Part shown: piece after piece, positions 18,055 to 26,830 of the stretch
Layout: each line of letters begins with the position of its first letter
Position numbering within the stretch: position 1 is the first letter of the stretch
Source: Lewinellaceae bacterium
Lineage (GTDB): Bacteria; Bacteroidota; Bacteroidia; Chitinophagales; Saprospiraceae
Length of the DNA: 64,000 bases
Assembly: GCA_016719605.1 (NCBI GenBank)
Contig: JADJYW010000001.1
Span: 372,001 to 436,000, forward strand
Direction: 5' to 3'
The notes under the pieces: model-generated
Database searches by the model: none
Seen by the model: the letters and a program-made list of their open reading frames with translations, nothing else
What the model was told of the DNA's origin: nothing
Position numbers and translations under genes: made by a program

Positions 18055-18240
18055 AGTGTTCAGAAAACTGTGTCAGCCCGTTGAGCGCAAATTTAACACA
18101 GAGAACGCAGAATGCTGTACATACAAACACAGAGGTTTGATTTTAAATAAGTTACACGCTGTGTTTGTCTGTACAGCATTCTGCGTTCTCTGTGTTAAAA
18201 AATAACTCTCGGTAGATTTGACACAGTTCTCTGAACACTC
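18055..18240. mobile_element. MITE-like inverted-repeat element
   Basis: Both ends carry an inverted copy of a motif of about 22 bases beginning GAGTGTTCAGA (18055-18076 and 18219-18240), with one mismatch. A second, longer internal inverted repeat follows (about 18095-18132 with 18158-18196). The interior has no gene. Size, terminal repeats and absence of a transposase fit a non-autonomous element; the end sequence is reminiscent of IS256/mutator-type ends, which is a low-confidence inference. No clear target-site duplication is visible; a run of G abuts the left end. Confidence 0.55.
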
Positions 18241-18328
18241 TCCCGCTGGGTGTGATGATGTAAGTGGCGTCGGTTTTCAGATTGTCTATGCTTTGGTAAA
18301 AACCCTTGGAGATGGCTTCATTCAAGTA
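18241..18328 (-). pseudogene. gene remnant (29 codons) cut by the MITE-like element
   Basis: Reading the minus strand from 18328 gives YLNEAISKGFYQSIDNLK followed by TDATYIITPSG, which looks like real coding sequence, perhaps the end of an AAA-type ATPase of the DUF4143 kind. The frame is blocked by a stop just upstream, and at its 3' side it runs straight into the inverted-repeat element, staying open to 18152 through repeat sequence. It is probably the relic of a gene destroyed by insertion or recombination. The family assignment is tentative. Confidence 0.4.
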
Positions 18329-18361
18329 AATTTAAAATTGAATTTTGAATTTACTTGAATG
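18319..18361. repeat. 43-bp AT-rich palindrome
   Basis: Arms 18319-18339 and 18341-18361 are inverted copies with one mismatch around one base. It ends 10 bases from the stop of the peptidase-permease gene and could stop its transcription. One arm is also part of the gene remnant, so the other arm may be a local inverted duplication. Confidence 0.6.
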
Positions 18362-18370
18362 ATTGCATTC

Positions 18371-21300
18371 TCACAACTCCTTCAAATTATCCTCCGGGTT
18401 CCGATCCACCAGCAGCGAAAACGGGTCCACGCCCGCCTTGTCGGGTTTTTCATCCACGATAAACGTAAACCGGGTCACCGGCTGCGTGATGCGCACGCGC
18501 TGACGGTGCAGGGTTTTACCGTACTTTTTGCCGTCGGCTGGTTTGGCGAAAGCGCCGATCTCGATGTAGTCGTTCACCGCGACATCGGTTTCTTTGCCCA
18601 GATCGTCGGCTTTCAGTTTGCGGCTTTCCACCTGAATCGTCACCTCCCACTTGCCGTTGCCGAGGTCTTTGGCGGTGGCTTCCTTGCAGCGGTTTTCGAA
18701 AAGCGTAATGTCCTCGAACAGGTCTTTCACCACATAGTGCAGCGAGTCGGGGGTGTGGGCGTAAAACGCGTCGAGCGCGTCGAGGCTGACGGGGTAGGGC
18801 GGTTCGGCATAGCGGTATTTTTCGAGAAAATCGCGCAGCGCGGCGTTCACATTGTCCTCGCCGATCATTTCCTTGAGGTAGTACATGGCCACGCTGCCCT
18901 TGTTGTAGTGGATGTAGCCCTGGCCTTCGCATTTGGACAGCGGTAGTTCTTTGAGCGATTCCCGTCCGCGCCCACGCAGGTATTTGTCCATCTCGTAGGC
19001 GAGGAACTTGCGCATCTGGTCGCGCCCGTATTCGTGTTCCATCACCATGAGCGCACTCCACTGGGCGAAGGTTTCCACCAGCATTTCGCCGCCTTGCATG
19101 CTGGCGCCGCACTCCTGGTGGCCCCAATACTGGTGCCCGATTTCGTGGGCGGCTATGTAAAATACCATGTCGAGGTCGGCATCCGGGTCTTTGAAATCCT
19201 GAATGAAACCCACACTTTCCGAATACGGCATGGTGCCGGGGAACGACTGCGCAAAACTGGCAAATCGCGGAAACTCAATGATGCGGCACTGCTTGTGGTA
19301 GTACGGGCCGAAGTTTTTGGTGAAGTACTCCAGCGATTTTTCCATCGCCGTCAGCATACGCGGCACGTTGAAATCGTGGCCCGGTTGGTGGTAAACTTCC
19401 AGTTTTACACCGTTCCAGTCGCGGCGCGCCACCTCGTAGCGGGCGCTGAGGAAGGAATAAAAATTGAACGAGGCGTGGTCGAGTTTGTACTGGAAGCAGC
19501 GGCGGCCGTTTTCTTCCCATTCGCGCAGCAGCGAGCCGGGGCCGATGGCGATCTGGTCGGGCGCCGTGCGGATGACGGTTTCCACGTTCACCCAGTCGCT
19601 GTTCAGCCCGATGTAGGCATCCATGCGGTGCAGGGTGTCGAGCCGGTCGAGGGCAGGGTAGCGGCTTTTTTCGGGCAGATCGTATTTTTTTCGGGTGTTT
19701 TTGTCGGTCAGTTCGCCCCCTTCCTGATAGCCGAAAATGGGTATGACATCGGTGTTGTCGAAGAAGGTGCCGTTTTGCACCACGCGTCCCCAGGTCACTT
19801 CATTTTCAAAACCCTTCGGTTCAAAACGGGTGGTGAATTCCAGCAAGATGGAGTCGCCGGGTTGCAGCGCCGGTTCAAAACGGTACATGCGCCAGTACAC
19901 GGCGGAGTCGTTCAGCAGGAGCGACAAGCGGGGGTTGCGCAGGTCAAACTTGCCGCGCTGAGGCACATTGACGAACAGGGTATCTATGGGCTGGTCGTAG
20001 CGGTTGCGGGCGTAAAATTTACCCTCCACCGTCAGACTGCGTGTTTCGGGGTACAGGGTGATGTCGTACTGCACGTCGTACACGCGGGGCTGCATGCGGC
20101 CCTGGTATTTTTTGTATTTTTTCTCAAATTTTGCTTGCAGGTTTTCCTGTTTCTGGCTGGTGACATAAGTGTTTTTTACCTGGGTGTTGTAGTACGTCCA
20201 GCCGGCCGTGCCGGCCCAAAGGGCCAGGGCGATGAGGCCGAATGTCCGGTATCCCGGCCATTCCAGACGGGCGAGTTGCAGGCGTTTTTTCCAAAAAAAC
20301 TCCTTGCCGCGCGGCCAAAAGAGAATAGCCACCACGGCCAATAGAACACAAAAAAGCAGCCAGTAGGTATTGAACCAAAACAACCCCTGGAGGTAGGGTT
20401 GGTAGCCGTAAAAGTCGGACAACACATAGCCGGGCGTACTCGCAAACTCGATCATGTTGCTCCCGATATCCAGCACATTCCAGACAAATCCGTTGACAAT
20501 GATGAAAATAATGGTCACGAAAAATCCGAGAAACATATTGGGCAGCAGGGCCTGTACGAGGAAACTCAGCGTCAGCAGGAAAACAAAACCGAGCATGTCC
20601 ATGACGAACAATTCGCGCACATACACGCCGAGGTTATAGGTGTGGAAACCCATCGTCCATTGGGCAAACACGGCGGCGAGCATCGCCACCACTTGCAGCA
20701 CGAACAGCGCGCCGAGCACGGCGCCGAACTTGCCAAGCCAGGCCGTCCAGTTTTTGGTGGGCAGGGCGTCCATAATTTCGTTCATGCGGGCGTTGCGCTC
20801 CTTCCACACCACGGCCCCGCTGAAATACACCAAAATGATGATGATAAACATGTAAAACGACCCGCGGATGCCCTCGATCATGGTGTAGGTGACGGGCAGC
20901 TCGTGGGTGCCGTAGGATTCGTTGGCGTAAAACAGGTTGGGAATGCAGTTCAACAGCCCCAGCAACGTGAGCAACACAAACGGCGTGCTGCGCAAAATGC
21001 CCATAAATTCGGTTTTGAACTGGCTGCGCAACTGGCTCAGGGTTGTGCCCAGTCCCGAAGCCGGCGCTACATGTGGCAACGCACCCAGCACCCGGATGCC
21101 GATGGCGTCGTCGGCTGCGGCAACGGTTTTTTGTTTGCGTACTGAGCGGTTTTTTTCACCAAAATGGAAAAAATGGTAGCCGATGTACAGGGCGACCAAC
21201 CCCACCGAGGTCCAAATGGCGCGGTTGAGCAGCAGCAAGCCTGTGAGGCCGTGCGCCAGGGTGTTTTTGTCGTCCACCGTCCAGTATTTGGTGACGATGC

Positions 21301-21961
21301 TGAACGCCCGGAATCCGAAAGGATCGAGCAGGGCGGCCATTTGTTCGTTTTCGATATCCTGCATGAGGTTGCCTGCCACGATGTAGCCGACCAGCAGGGC
21401 GGTGGCTGCCACAAAGGAGTACAAGGTGGAGCGGGTATTGATGGCCACAGCATACAGAATGCCGCCTGCGAAAATGGTATTGGGCAGGGCGAACACGAGC
21501 AAGCCCAGGAGGTGGCCATTGAGTTCAAAAGGACCGAAACGGTTGGCGTCTATCCAGTCGAACATAGCGTTCAGCCCCATACCGGCCCACATACCCACGC
21601 TGATACCAAGCATGGGCACCAGCGCAATGAGCAGCGCGCCCCAGAAGTGACAAAAGTAGTAGCCCGCTTTGCCGACGGGTTTGGGAAAAATGATCTGGCT
21701 CGTCTGCCGCTCGAAGTCGCGGATACCCGCCGAGTTCAGGAACGCCGTAGTGAGCAGGATACTGAGCAGGGAAAACACTCCGTACCAGTTTTGAGCCACG
21801 AAAGGCGCGTTTTTCCACACGTTGCCGTAACTGCCGCCGATGCTCACCTGATCGGAGATGGTCGCAAAAAAGCAGAGGAGGGCAATGATGAACAGAAAAA
21901 TCCAGGGCATGGGGGAGCGTAGCCAGGACTTGAGTTCGAAGGAGAAGAAGGTTTTGAACAT
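18371..21961 (-). CDS. ABC-2-type permease fused to M1 family metallopeptidase
   Basis: 1196 residues. The N-terminal half (1-610) has about a dozen transmembrane segments in two ABC-2 permease-like blocks (FFSFELKSWLRSPMPWIF; a second block after residue 310). The C-terminal half is an M1 aminopeptidase-like domain with the zinc motif HEIGHQYWGHQ near residue 937 and the third ligand in MLVETFAQW 19 residues after HEIGH. The architecture recurs in Bacteroidota, usually beside an ABC ATPase gene, which is absent here. The peptidase part should face the periplasm. A role in peptide processing coupled to transport is inference. A short tandem low-complexity stretch (21968-22025) lies upstream. 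Confidence 0.85.
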   Translation of the reverse strand: MFKTFFSFELKSWLRSPMPWIFLFIIALLCFFATISDQVSIGGSYGNVWKNAPFVAQNWYGVFSLLSILLTTAFLNSAGIRDFERQTSQIIFPKPVGKAGYYFCHFWGALLIALVPMLGISVGMWAGMGLNAMFDWIDANRFGPFELNGHLLGLLVFALPNTIFAGGILYAVAINTRSTLYSFVAATALLVGYIVAGNLMQDIENEQMAALLDPFGFRAFSIVTKYWTVDDKNTLAHGLTGLLLLNRAIWTSVGLVALYIGYHFFHFGEKNRSVRKQKTVAAADDAIGIRVLGALPHVAPASGLGTTLSQLRSQFKTEFMGILRSTPFVLLTLLGLLNCIPNLFYANESYGTHELPVTYTMIEGIRGSFYMFIIIILVYFSGAVVWKERNARMNEIMDALPTKNWTAWLGKFGAVLGALFVLQVVAMLAAVFAQWTMGFHTYNLGVYVRELFVMDMLGFVFLLTLSFLVQALLPNMFLGFFVTIIFIIVNGFVWNVLDIGSNMIEFASTPGYVLSDFYGYQPYLQGLFWFNTYWLLFCVLLAVVAILFWPRGKEFFWKKRLQLARLEWPGYRTFGLIALALWAGTAGWTYYNTQVKNTYVTSQKQENLQAKFEKKYKKYQGRMQPRVYDVQYDITLYPETRSLTVEGKFYARNRYDQPIDTLFVNVPQRGKFDLRNPRLSLLLNDSAVYWRMYRFEPALQPGDSILLEFTTRFEPKGFENEVTWGRVVQNGTFFDNTDVIPIFGYQEGGELTDKNTRKKYDLPEKSRYPALDRLDTLHRMDAYIGLNSDWVNVETVIRTAPDQIAIGPGSLLREWEENGRRCFQYKLDHASFNFYSFLSARYEVARRDWNGVKLEVYHQPGHDFNVPRMLTAMEKSLEYFTKNFGPYYHKQCRIIEFPRFASFAQSFPGTMPYSESVGFIQDFKDPDADLDMVFYIAAHEIGHQYWGHQECGASMQGGEMLVETFAQWSALMVMEHEYGRDQMRKFLAYEMDKYLRGRGRESLKELPLSKCEGQGYIHYNKGSVAMYYLKEMIGEDNVNAALRDFLEKYRYAEPPYPVSLDALDAFYAHTPDSLHYVVKDLFEDITLFENRCKEATAKDLGNGKWEVTIQVESRKLKADDLGKETDVAVNDYIEIGAFAKPADGKKYGKTLHRQRVRITQPVTRFTFIVDEKPDKAGVDPFSLLVDRNPEDNLKEL

Positions 21962-22056
21962 GACGTTGGTTAGGTTTCTGGTTTGGAGGGTTTGAAGGTT
22001 TCTGGTTGGAGGGTTTCTGGTTGGAGTTTCGAGGGGTGGGTCAAAATCAGTCAGAT

Positions 22057-22095
22057 AAAAAAAGAAGCCCGCCCCCCATATCGGGAGCGGGCTTC
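22057..22095 (-). terminator. rho-independent terminator of the str operon
   Basis: On the minus strand a 9-bp GC-rich stem GAAGCCCGC / GCGGGCTTC (22087-22095 with 22064-22072) is followed directly by seven T. It lies 31 bases after the fusA stop. Confidence 0.9.
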
Positions 22096-22125
22096 AAGGT
22101 ACCGTTCTTATTTATTGTACACAAA

Positions 22126-24261
22126 TTACTTTGCAGTGGGGCCTTTGGCTTTCTCGATGACTTGCTTGGCGACGTTTTCCGGCGCGGCGGTGTAGTGCGA
22201 GAATTCCATGGTGGATGACGCGCGACCGGAGGTCAGCGTGCGCAGCGAGGTTACATAGCCGAACATTTCGGACAGGGGCACTTCGGCCTGAATAGCAACG
22301 GCGCCGCCCAAACGTCCTTCCTGACCTTTCGGCATACCGCGACGGCGGTTCAAGTCGCCGATGACGGGGCCGACGTACTCTTCCGGTGTGATCACTTCCA
22401 GTTTCATGATCGGCTCCATGACCTGCGGTTTGCACTTGGGCGCAGCGGCACGGAAGCCGTCCTTGGCACAAAGTTCAAAGGCGATTGGCTTGGAGTCAAC
22501 AGCGTGCATACCTCCGTCCACAACCCGAACCTTCATGGATTCGATGTTGTATCCGGCGAGAATGCCGTTGTTCATCATCTGCGTGAAGCCGTCGGTGATG
22601 GGTTTGATGTAGTTTTTGTCAATGGCACCACCGACGATACCCCATTCAAACTGCAATTTTTTCTTGCCGTTTTTGAAGTCATCGCTGTCAAGAAACTCCT
22701 GGTCGGCAGGTCCGAGCGTGAATTCCATGTCGGCAAACAGACCGGAACCACCTGTTTGTTTTTTCAGGCGCTCGCGGTGCGAAACGGTAGTCGTCAGTGC
22801 TTCCTTGTAGTTTACCTGCGGGGCGCCCTGATTGCATTCCACCTTGAACTCACGGCGCAGACGGTCCACGATGATTTCGAGGTGCAATTCACCCATGCCG
22901 GAGATCACAGTCTGGTTGGTATCGTCGTCGTAGCGGACGCGGAAAGTGGGGTCTTCCTCTGCGAGTTTGTTGAGGGCCATACCCAGTTTTTCCAGGTCTT
23001 TTTGTGTTTTTGGCTCGATAGCCAGGCCGATTACCGGCTCGGGGAACACCATGCTTTCGAGCACAATCGGAGCGTTCAGGTCGCACAGGGTATCGCCCGT
23101 GCGGATATCCTTGAAGCCCACGGCAGCGGCGATGTCACCGGCTTCTACCCGATCAATCGGGTTTTGCTTGTTGGCGTGCATCTGGTACAGGCGGCTGATG
23201 CGCTCTTTGTCGTTGGTGCGGGTATTGAGCACATACGAGCCGGCATCTAATTTGCCCGAATAGGTGCGGATGAAGCACAAACGGCCTACGAAGGGGTCGG
23301 TAGCAATTTTGAACGCCAGGGCGCAGAACGGCTCGTCAACCGACGGTTTGCGGAAGGTTTCTTCTTCGGTTTTCGGGTTGATACCTTTCACCGCTTCGAT
23401 ATCAGTGGGCGAAGGCAGGAAGTAGCAAACAGCATCCAGACAGGCCTGTACGCCTTTGTTTTTGTAAGCCGAGCCGCACATAACGGGCGTCATTTTCATG
23501 TCGCAAACAGCGGCACGCACAGCGGCGCGCATTTCGTTCACCGTGATGGAGGCCGGATCGTCGAAGAATTTCTCCAGCAGAGTATCGTCGTAGGAGGCCA
23601 CCTCTTCGATGAGCCTTTGGCGGTAGTCAGCCACCGTTTCCAAAAGATCATCCGGAATAGGAATTTCCTGGAAGGTCATGCCCTGGTCGTGTTCGTTCCA
23701 CATGATGGCCTGGTTGGTCACGAGGTCTACTACACCGACGAACTTGTCTTCGGCGCCAATGGGTACCTGAAGCGGAATCGCATTGGCGCCCAGTTTGGCC
23801 TTCATGTCTTTGACTACATTGAAGAAGTCGGAGCCGGTACGGTCCATTTTATTAACGAACGCGATGCGCGGCACTTTGTAGTTGTCGGCCAGGCGCCAGT
23901 TGGTCTCGGATTGTGGTTCCACACCGTCCACGGCAGAGAACAGGAACACGAGGCCGTCCAGTACGCGCAGGGAGCGGTTCACCTCTACGGTAAAGTCCAC
24001 GTGGCCGGGGGTGTCAATGATATTGAAATCGTATTTTTCGCCCTCGACCTCCCAGATACATTTGGTAGCAGCGGAGGTAATGGTGATGCCGCGCTCTTGT
24101 TCCTGCTCCATCCAGTCCATGGTAGCAGCACCTTCGTGTACTTCCCCAATTTTGTGGGTTACGCCGGTGTAGTAGAGGATACGCTCGGTAGTGGTTGTTT
24201 TGCCGGCGTCAATGTGGGCGGCAATGCCGATATTACGGGTGAACCGAAGGTCCTTTGCCAT
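22126..24261 (-). CDS. fusA: elongation factor G
   Basis: 711 residues, full length for EF-G. The G1 motif AHIDAGKTTTTERILYYTG, switch II DTPGHVDF and the G4 motif NKMDR are all present, followed by the domain II-V pattern ending in GYVTSLRTLTSGRASSTMEF. EF-G catalyses GTP-dependent translocation of tRNA and mRNA on the ribosome. It is the last gene of a rpsL-rpsG-fusA str operon, 289 bases after rpsG, and ends in a strong terminator. tuf is not adjacent. An octamer repeat array lies in the leader immediately before the ATG. Confidence 0.98.
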   Translation of the reverse strand: MAKDLRFTRNIGIAAHIDAGKTTTTERILYYTGVTHKIGEVHEGAATMDWMEQEQERGITITSAATKCIWEVEGEKYDFNIIDTPGHVDFTVEVNRSLRVLDGLVFLFSAVDGVEPQSETNWRLADNYKVPRIAFVNKMDRTGSDFFNVVKDMKAKLGANAIPLQVPIGAEDKFVGVVDLVTNQAIMWNEHDQGMTFQEIPIPDDLLETVADYRQRLIEEVASYDDTLLEKFFDDPASITVNEMRAAVRAAVCDMKMTPVMCGSAYKNKGVQACLDAVCYFLPSPTDIEAVKGINPKTEEETFRKPSVDEPFCALAFKIATDPFVGRLCFIRTYSGKLDAGSYVLNTRTNDKERISRLYQMHANKQNPIDRVEAGDIAAAVGFKDIRTGDTLCDLNAPIVLESMVFPEPVIGLAIEPKTQKDLEKLGMALNKLAEEDPTFRVRYDDDTNQTVISGMGELHLEIIVDRLRREFKVECNQGAPQVNYKEALTTTVSHRERLKKQTGGSGLFADMEFTLGPADQEFLDSDDFKNGKKKLQFEWGIVGGAIDKNYIKPITDGFTQMMNNGILAGYNIESMKVRVVDGGMHAVDSKPIAFELCAKDGFRAAAPKCKPQVMEPIMKLEVITPEEYVGPVIGDLNRRRGMPKGQEGRLGGAVAIQAEVPLSEMFGYVTSLRTLTSGRASSTMEFSHYTAAPENVAKQVIEKAKGPTAK

Positions 24262-24270
24262 TTTAGTGCG

Positions 24271-24299
24271 TGATTGAGTGATTGAGTGATTGAGTGATT
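24271..24299. repeat. TGATTGAG octamer array in the fusA leader
   Basis: 3.6 tandem copies of an 8-bp unit lie 10 bases upstream of the fusA start codon (minus strand). They would be transcribed as the fusA leader. Confidence 0.8.
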
Positions 24300-24550
24300 G
24301 GTATTTGGCTGAAGGGGGGCAGGTTTTGGGGTATTATTTGCAAAAATTTGTTTTTGAAAACGAAAACTCTTGGCGAGTACGTCAAAATTTTGCGAAGCAT
24401 GATGTTGCTTTTTGAATGTTTTGAAAGCAAAATCTGAAACGATGCAGACGTGATTCCTAAAACAGGAAAACCGTCGAAAAAATCAGGCGGCTGCACAGAG
24501 GTTGCGGTCGCCGGATTTTTTCAACGGTAGGTTTTAGCCTGACTCCGCAA
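24300..24550. other. rpsG-fusA intergenic region with an inverted repeat
   Basis: This non-coding gap within the str operon is unusually long. Between 24471 and 24527 is an imperfect inverted repeat (19-base arms, 17 matching). Read on the minus strand, the descending arm ends GCCTGATTTTTTCG, so it resembles an attenuator or partial terminator behind rpsG. No gene is seen here. Confidence 0.5.
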
Positions 24551-25018
24551 TTACGTTCTGTAGTGGGCGAAGGCACGGTTGGACTCGGCCATTTTGTGCG
24601 TGTCTTCACGCTTTTTAACGGCATTACCTTCTCCTTTGCTGGCGGCTACCACTTCGGCAGCCAGTTTCTCGGCCATACCTTTGCCGGCGCGGGAGCGGGA
24701 GTATTTGATCAACCATTTGATGCCGATGGAGATTTTCCGATTGGGCGGAAGTTCTGTCGGAATCTGGAAGGTAGCGCCACCAATACGGCGGCTGCGTACT
24801 TCCACCTGGGGCATGACGTTGTTCAGTGCTTTTTTCCACACTTGCAACTCGTCCTCGTTGGTGCGGGCCTTCACGAGGTCCATGGCCCCGTAGAAAATGC
24901 CGAACGCAACGCTCTTCTTGCCTTCCCACATCATGTGGTTCACGAAACGAGTTACCATCGTATCGTTGTACCGCGGATCAGGAGCCAATACTCGAGGTTT
25001 CGGTTTGTGTTTGCGCAT
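24551..25018 (-). CDS. rpsG: 30S ribosomal protein S7
   Basis: 155 residues, the normal S7 length. Conserved blocks include PDPRYNDTMVTRFVNHMM, NNVMPQVEVRSRRIGGATFQIP and GKGMAEKLAAEVVAAS. S7 is the primary 16S rRNA-binding protein that nucleates assembly of the 30S head and lines the E site. It sits second in the str operon, 139 bases after rpsL, and is followed by a long gap with an inverted repeat before fusA. Confidence 0.98.
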   Translation of the reverse strand: MRKHKPKPRVLAPDPRYNDTMVTRFVNHMMWEGKKSVAFGIFYGAMDLVKARTNEDELQVWKKALNNVMPQVEVRSRRIGGATFQIPTELPPNRKISIGIKWLIKYSRSRAGKGMAEKLAAEVVAASKGEGNAVKKREDTHKMAESNRAFAHYRT

Positions 25019-25157
25019 TTTTGCTAATAATGAGTGATGAATGATGAACGATGGGCAAGTGCTGACGGGTTGACAAGTGGAGGAGGATATGATTGGTCAA
25101 AAACTGAAAATTTCACCACCACTTTGTTCAGCACGCAGCACGCATCGCTATGTAAAT

Positions 25158-25532
25158 TTATTTCTTCGGACGCTTGGAGCCGTATTTCGAGCGGCTTTTT
25201 TTGCGGTTGTTAACACCCGCAGTGTCGAGCGCACCACGCACGATCGTATAGCGCACACCCGGCAAATCCTTCACACGACCACCACGCACCAGCACGATAG
25301 AGTGCTCTTGCAGGTTGTGGCCCTCCCCGGGAATGTAAGCAATGACTTCGATCTGGTTGGTCAGACGTACTTTAGCCACTTTGCGCAGAGCAGAGTTGGG
25401 CTTTTTGGGCGTGGTCGTGTAAACACGTGTGCAAACGCCGCGGCGTTGCGGGTTTCCGTCCAAAGCGCGCGATTTGCTTGTGTACTCTACTTTCTCGCGG
25501 CTTTTGCGCACCAGTTGATTGATGGTAGGCAT
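25158..25532 (-). CDS. rpsL: 30S ribosomal protein S12
   Basis: 124 residues. MPTINQLVRKSREK at the start, TTPKKPNSALRKVAKVRL and GEGHNLQEHSIVLVRGGRVKDLPGVRY are invariant S12 blocks. S12 lies in the decoding centre and controls accuracy; streptomycin-resistance substitutions occur in the PKKPNSALRK loop and in GRVKDLPG. Both loops are wild type in sequence, so streptomycin sensitivity at this locus is expected. It is the first gene of the operon, with a well-formed promoter 87-119 bases upstream. Confidence 0.98.
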   Translation of the reverse strand: MPTINQLVRKSREKVEYTSKSRALDGNPQRRGVCTRVYTTTPKKPNSALRKVAKVRLTNQIEVIAYIPGEGHNLQEHSIVLVRGGRVKDLPGVRYTIVRGALDTAGVNNRKKSRSKYGSKRPKK

Positions 25533-25618
25533 ACCTTGTTTTTACTAAGTTGTTTGTAACTTGTTCAGAATCAGTTGAAAAAAGGCCTTTTTGACTAATC
25601 CTTTTCCAAAAGCGAACG

Positions 25619-25651
25619 CAAAGGTACTTTTAGCAGGGAGAATTTTCCAAA
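25619..25651 (-). promoter_or_regulatory. str operon promoter
   Basis: On the minus strand TTTG (25651-25648), a 21-base spacer and TACCTTTG (25626-25619) match the Bacteroidota sigma-A consensus TTTG-N19-21-TAnnTTTG. A short perfect palindrome (AAAAAGGCCTTTTT, around 25580) lies in the resulting leader. Confidence 0.75.
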
Positions 25652-25828
25652 CCAGCGTTCAATTTTTCTGGAAATACGAAAAAACTTAAAAGCGCCGCAG
25701 TGCCTTGTCTGTGGAACAGGAAGCGCCCCCGATGAGCAAGACCATGATATTTACCTGAGGGGTTATCCGCCGTATTCTGTTCCTTTGCACAAACAAGCGC
25801 TTCTCCTCACTTCATCTCGACAATTTCC

Positions 25829-26803
25829 ATGCAGGCAAAAATCACGGCCCTTGGCACCTACGTCCCCGACCGAGTTGTGGACAACCATTTCTTCGAAACT
25901 TTTATAGACACCAACGACGAGTGGATCGTCAGCCGCACAGGTATTCAAACCCGACGGTATTCTGCCGAACACGAGTACACGTCGCACTTGTGCATCGGCG
26001 CCGCCAAAAATCTGGTGGAAGAAAATCTCGTGATGCTCGATGATGTGGACTTTGTCATCGTAGCCACCGTGACACCCGACCAAACGATGCCCAGCATGGC
26101 CTCGCAGGTACAGGACAAACTGGGCTTGACCAACGCCGGCGCCATTGATATTTCGGCTGCTTGCGCAGGTTTTGCCTACGGAATTATTCTTGCAAATGGC
26201 CTCATTGCCGCCGGCACACATCGAAAAGTGCTCGTATTCGGCGCCGAAACACTCACCAAGTTTACCAACTTCGAAGACCGAACGTCCTGTATTCTCTTCG
26301 GCGACGGCGCCGGGGTGGTGCTGATAGAAGCCGCTCCGGAAGGCAATATCCTCGCCGTGTCCGCAGGCAGTCAGGGCGACGGCGGCAAGGATTTGTACAT
26401 GTCCAACCAGCGCAAACAAATCAACGGGGTGGATATCATTACCGACAATAAAATCCACCAAAACGGCCGCGCCGTGTTCAAATGGGCCATCAATACCGTC
26501 ACCGAACAGATGTCGGTACTGGCCAAACGCAGCGGGATAGCGCTGGAAGATATGGACTGGTTCATCCCTCACAGCGCCAACATGCGCATCATCGAAACAC
26601 TGTGCAGCCAAACGGGCTTCCCGCTCGAAAAAACGCTCGAAAGTATTTCAATTTACGGCAATACCTCCTCCGCCTCTATCCCGCTGGCCCTGCACCGCGG
26701 CATCCGCGAAGGCAAGGTGAAAAAAGGCGACCGCCTCCTGATGATCGGCTTCGGCGGCGGATTGGTGTACGCAGGCGTAGTGCTGGAGTGGGGTGGAAAA
26801 TAG
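25829..26803 (+). CDS. 3-oxoacyl-ACP synthase III family protein (KAS III, FabH-like)
   Basis: 324 residues. The thiolase-fold catalytic triad is intact: Cys112 in SAACAGFAYG, His248 in FIPHSANMR, and Asn278 in IYGNTSSAS. The C-terminal GDRLLMIGFGGGLVYAGVVLEW is typical. KAS III condenses acyl-CoA with malonyl-ACP to start fatty acid synthesis; closely related paralogues in Bacteroidota also act in secondary lipid pathways, so the exact substrate is open. No other fab gene is adjacent. It is divergent from the str operon and lies 27 bases before the glutaminase gene. Confidence 0.9.
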   Translation: MQAKITALGTYVPDRVVDNHFFETFIDTNDEWIVSRTGIQTRRYSAEHEYTSHLCIGAAKNLVEENLVMLDDVDFVIVATVTPDQTMPSMASQVQDKLGLTNAGAIDISAACAGFAYGIILANGLIAAGTHRKVLVFGAETLTKFTNFEDRTSCILFGDGAGVVLIEAAPEGNILAVSAGSQGDGGKDLYMSNQRKQINGVDIITDNKIHQNGRAVFKWAINTVTEQMSVLAKRSGIALEDMDWFIPHSANMRIIETLCSQTGFPLEKTLESISIYGNTSSASIPLALHRGIREGKVKKGDRLLMIGFGGGLVYAGVVLEWGGK

Positions 26804-26830
26804 CAAGGAGCAAAAGGCCTGTAGTATTCC

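Noticed and set aside
18055..18240. A complete IS element
   Set aside because: No transposase reading frame fits within the inverted ends; only a short non-autonomous element is supported.
25158..25532. Streptomycin-resistance substitution in rpsL
   Set aside because: The PKKPNSALRK and GRVKDLPG loops look wild type.
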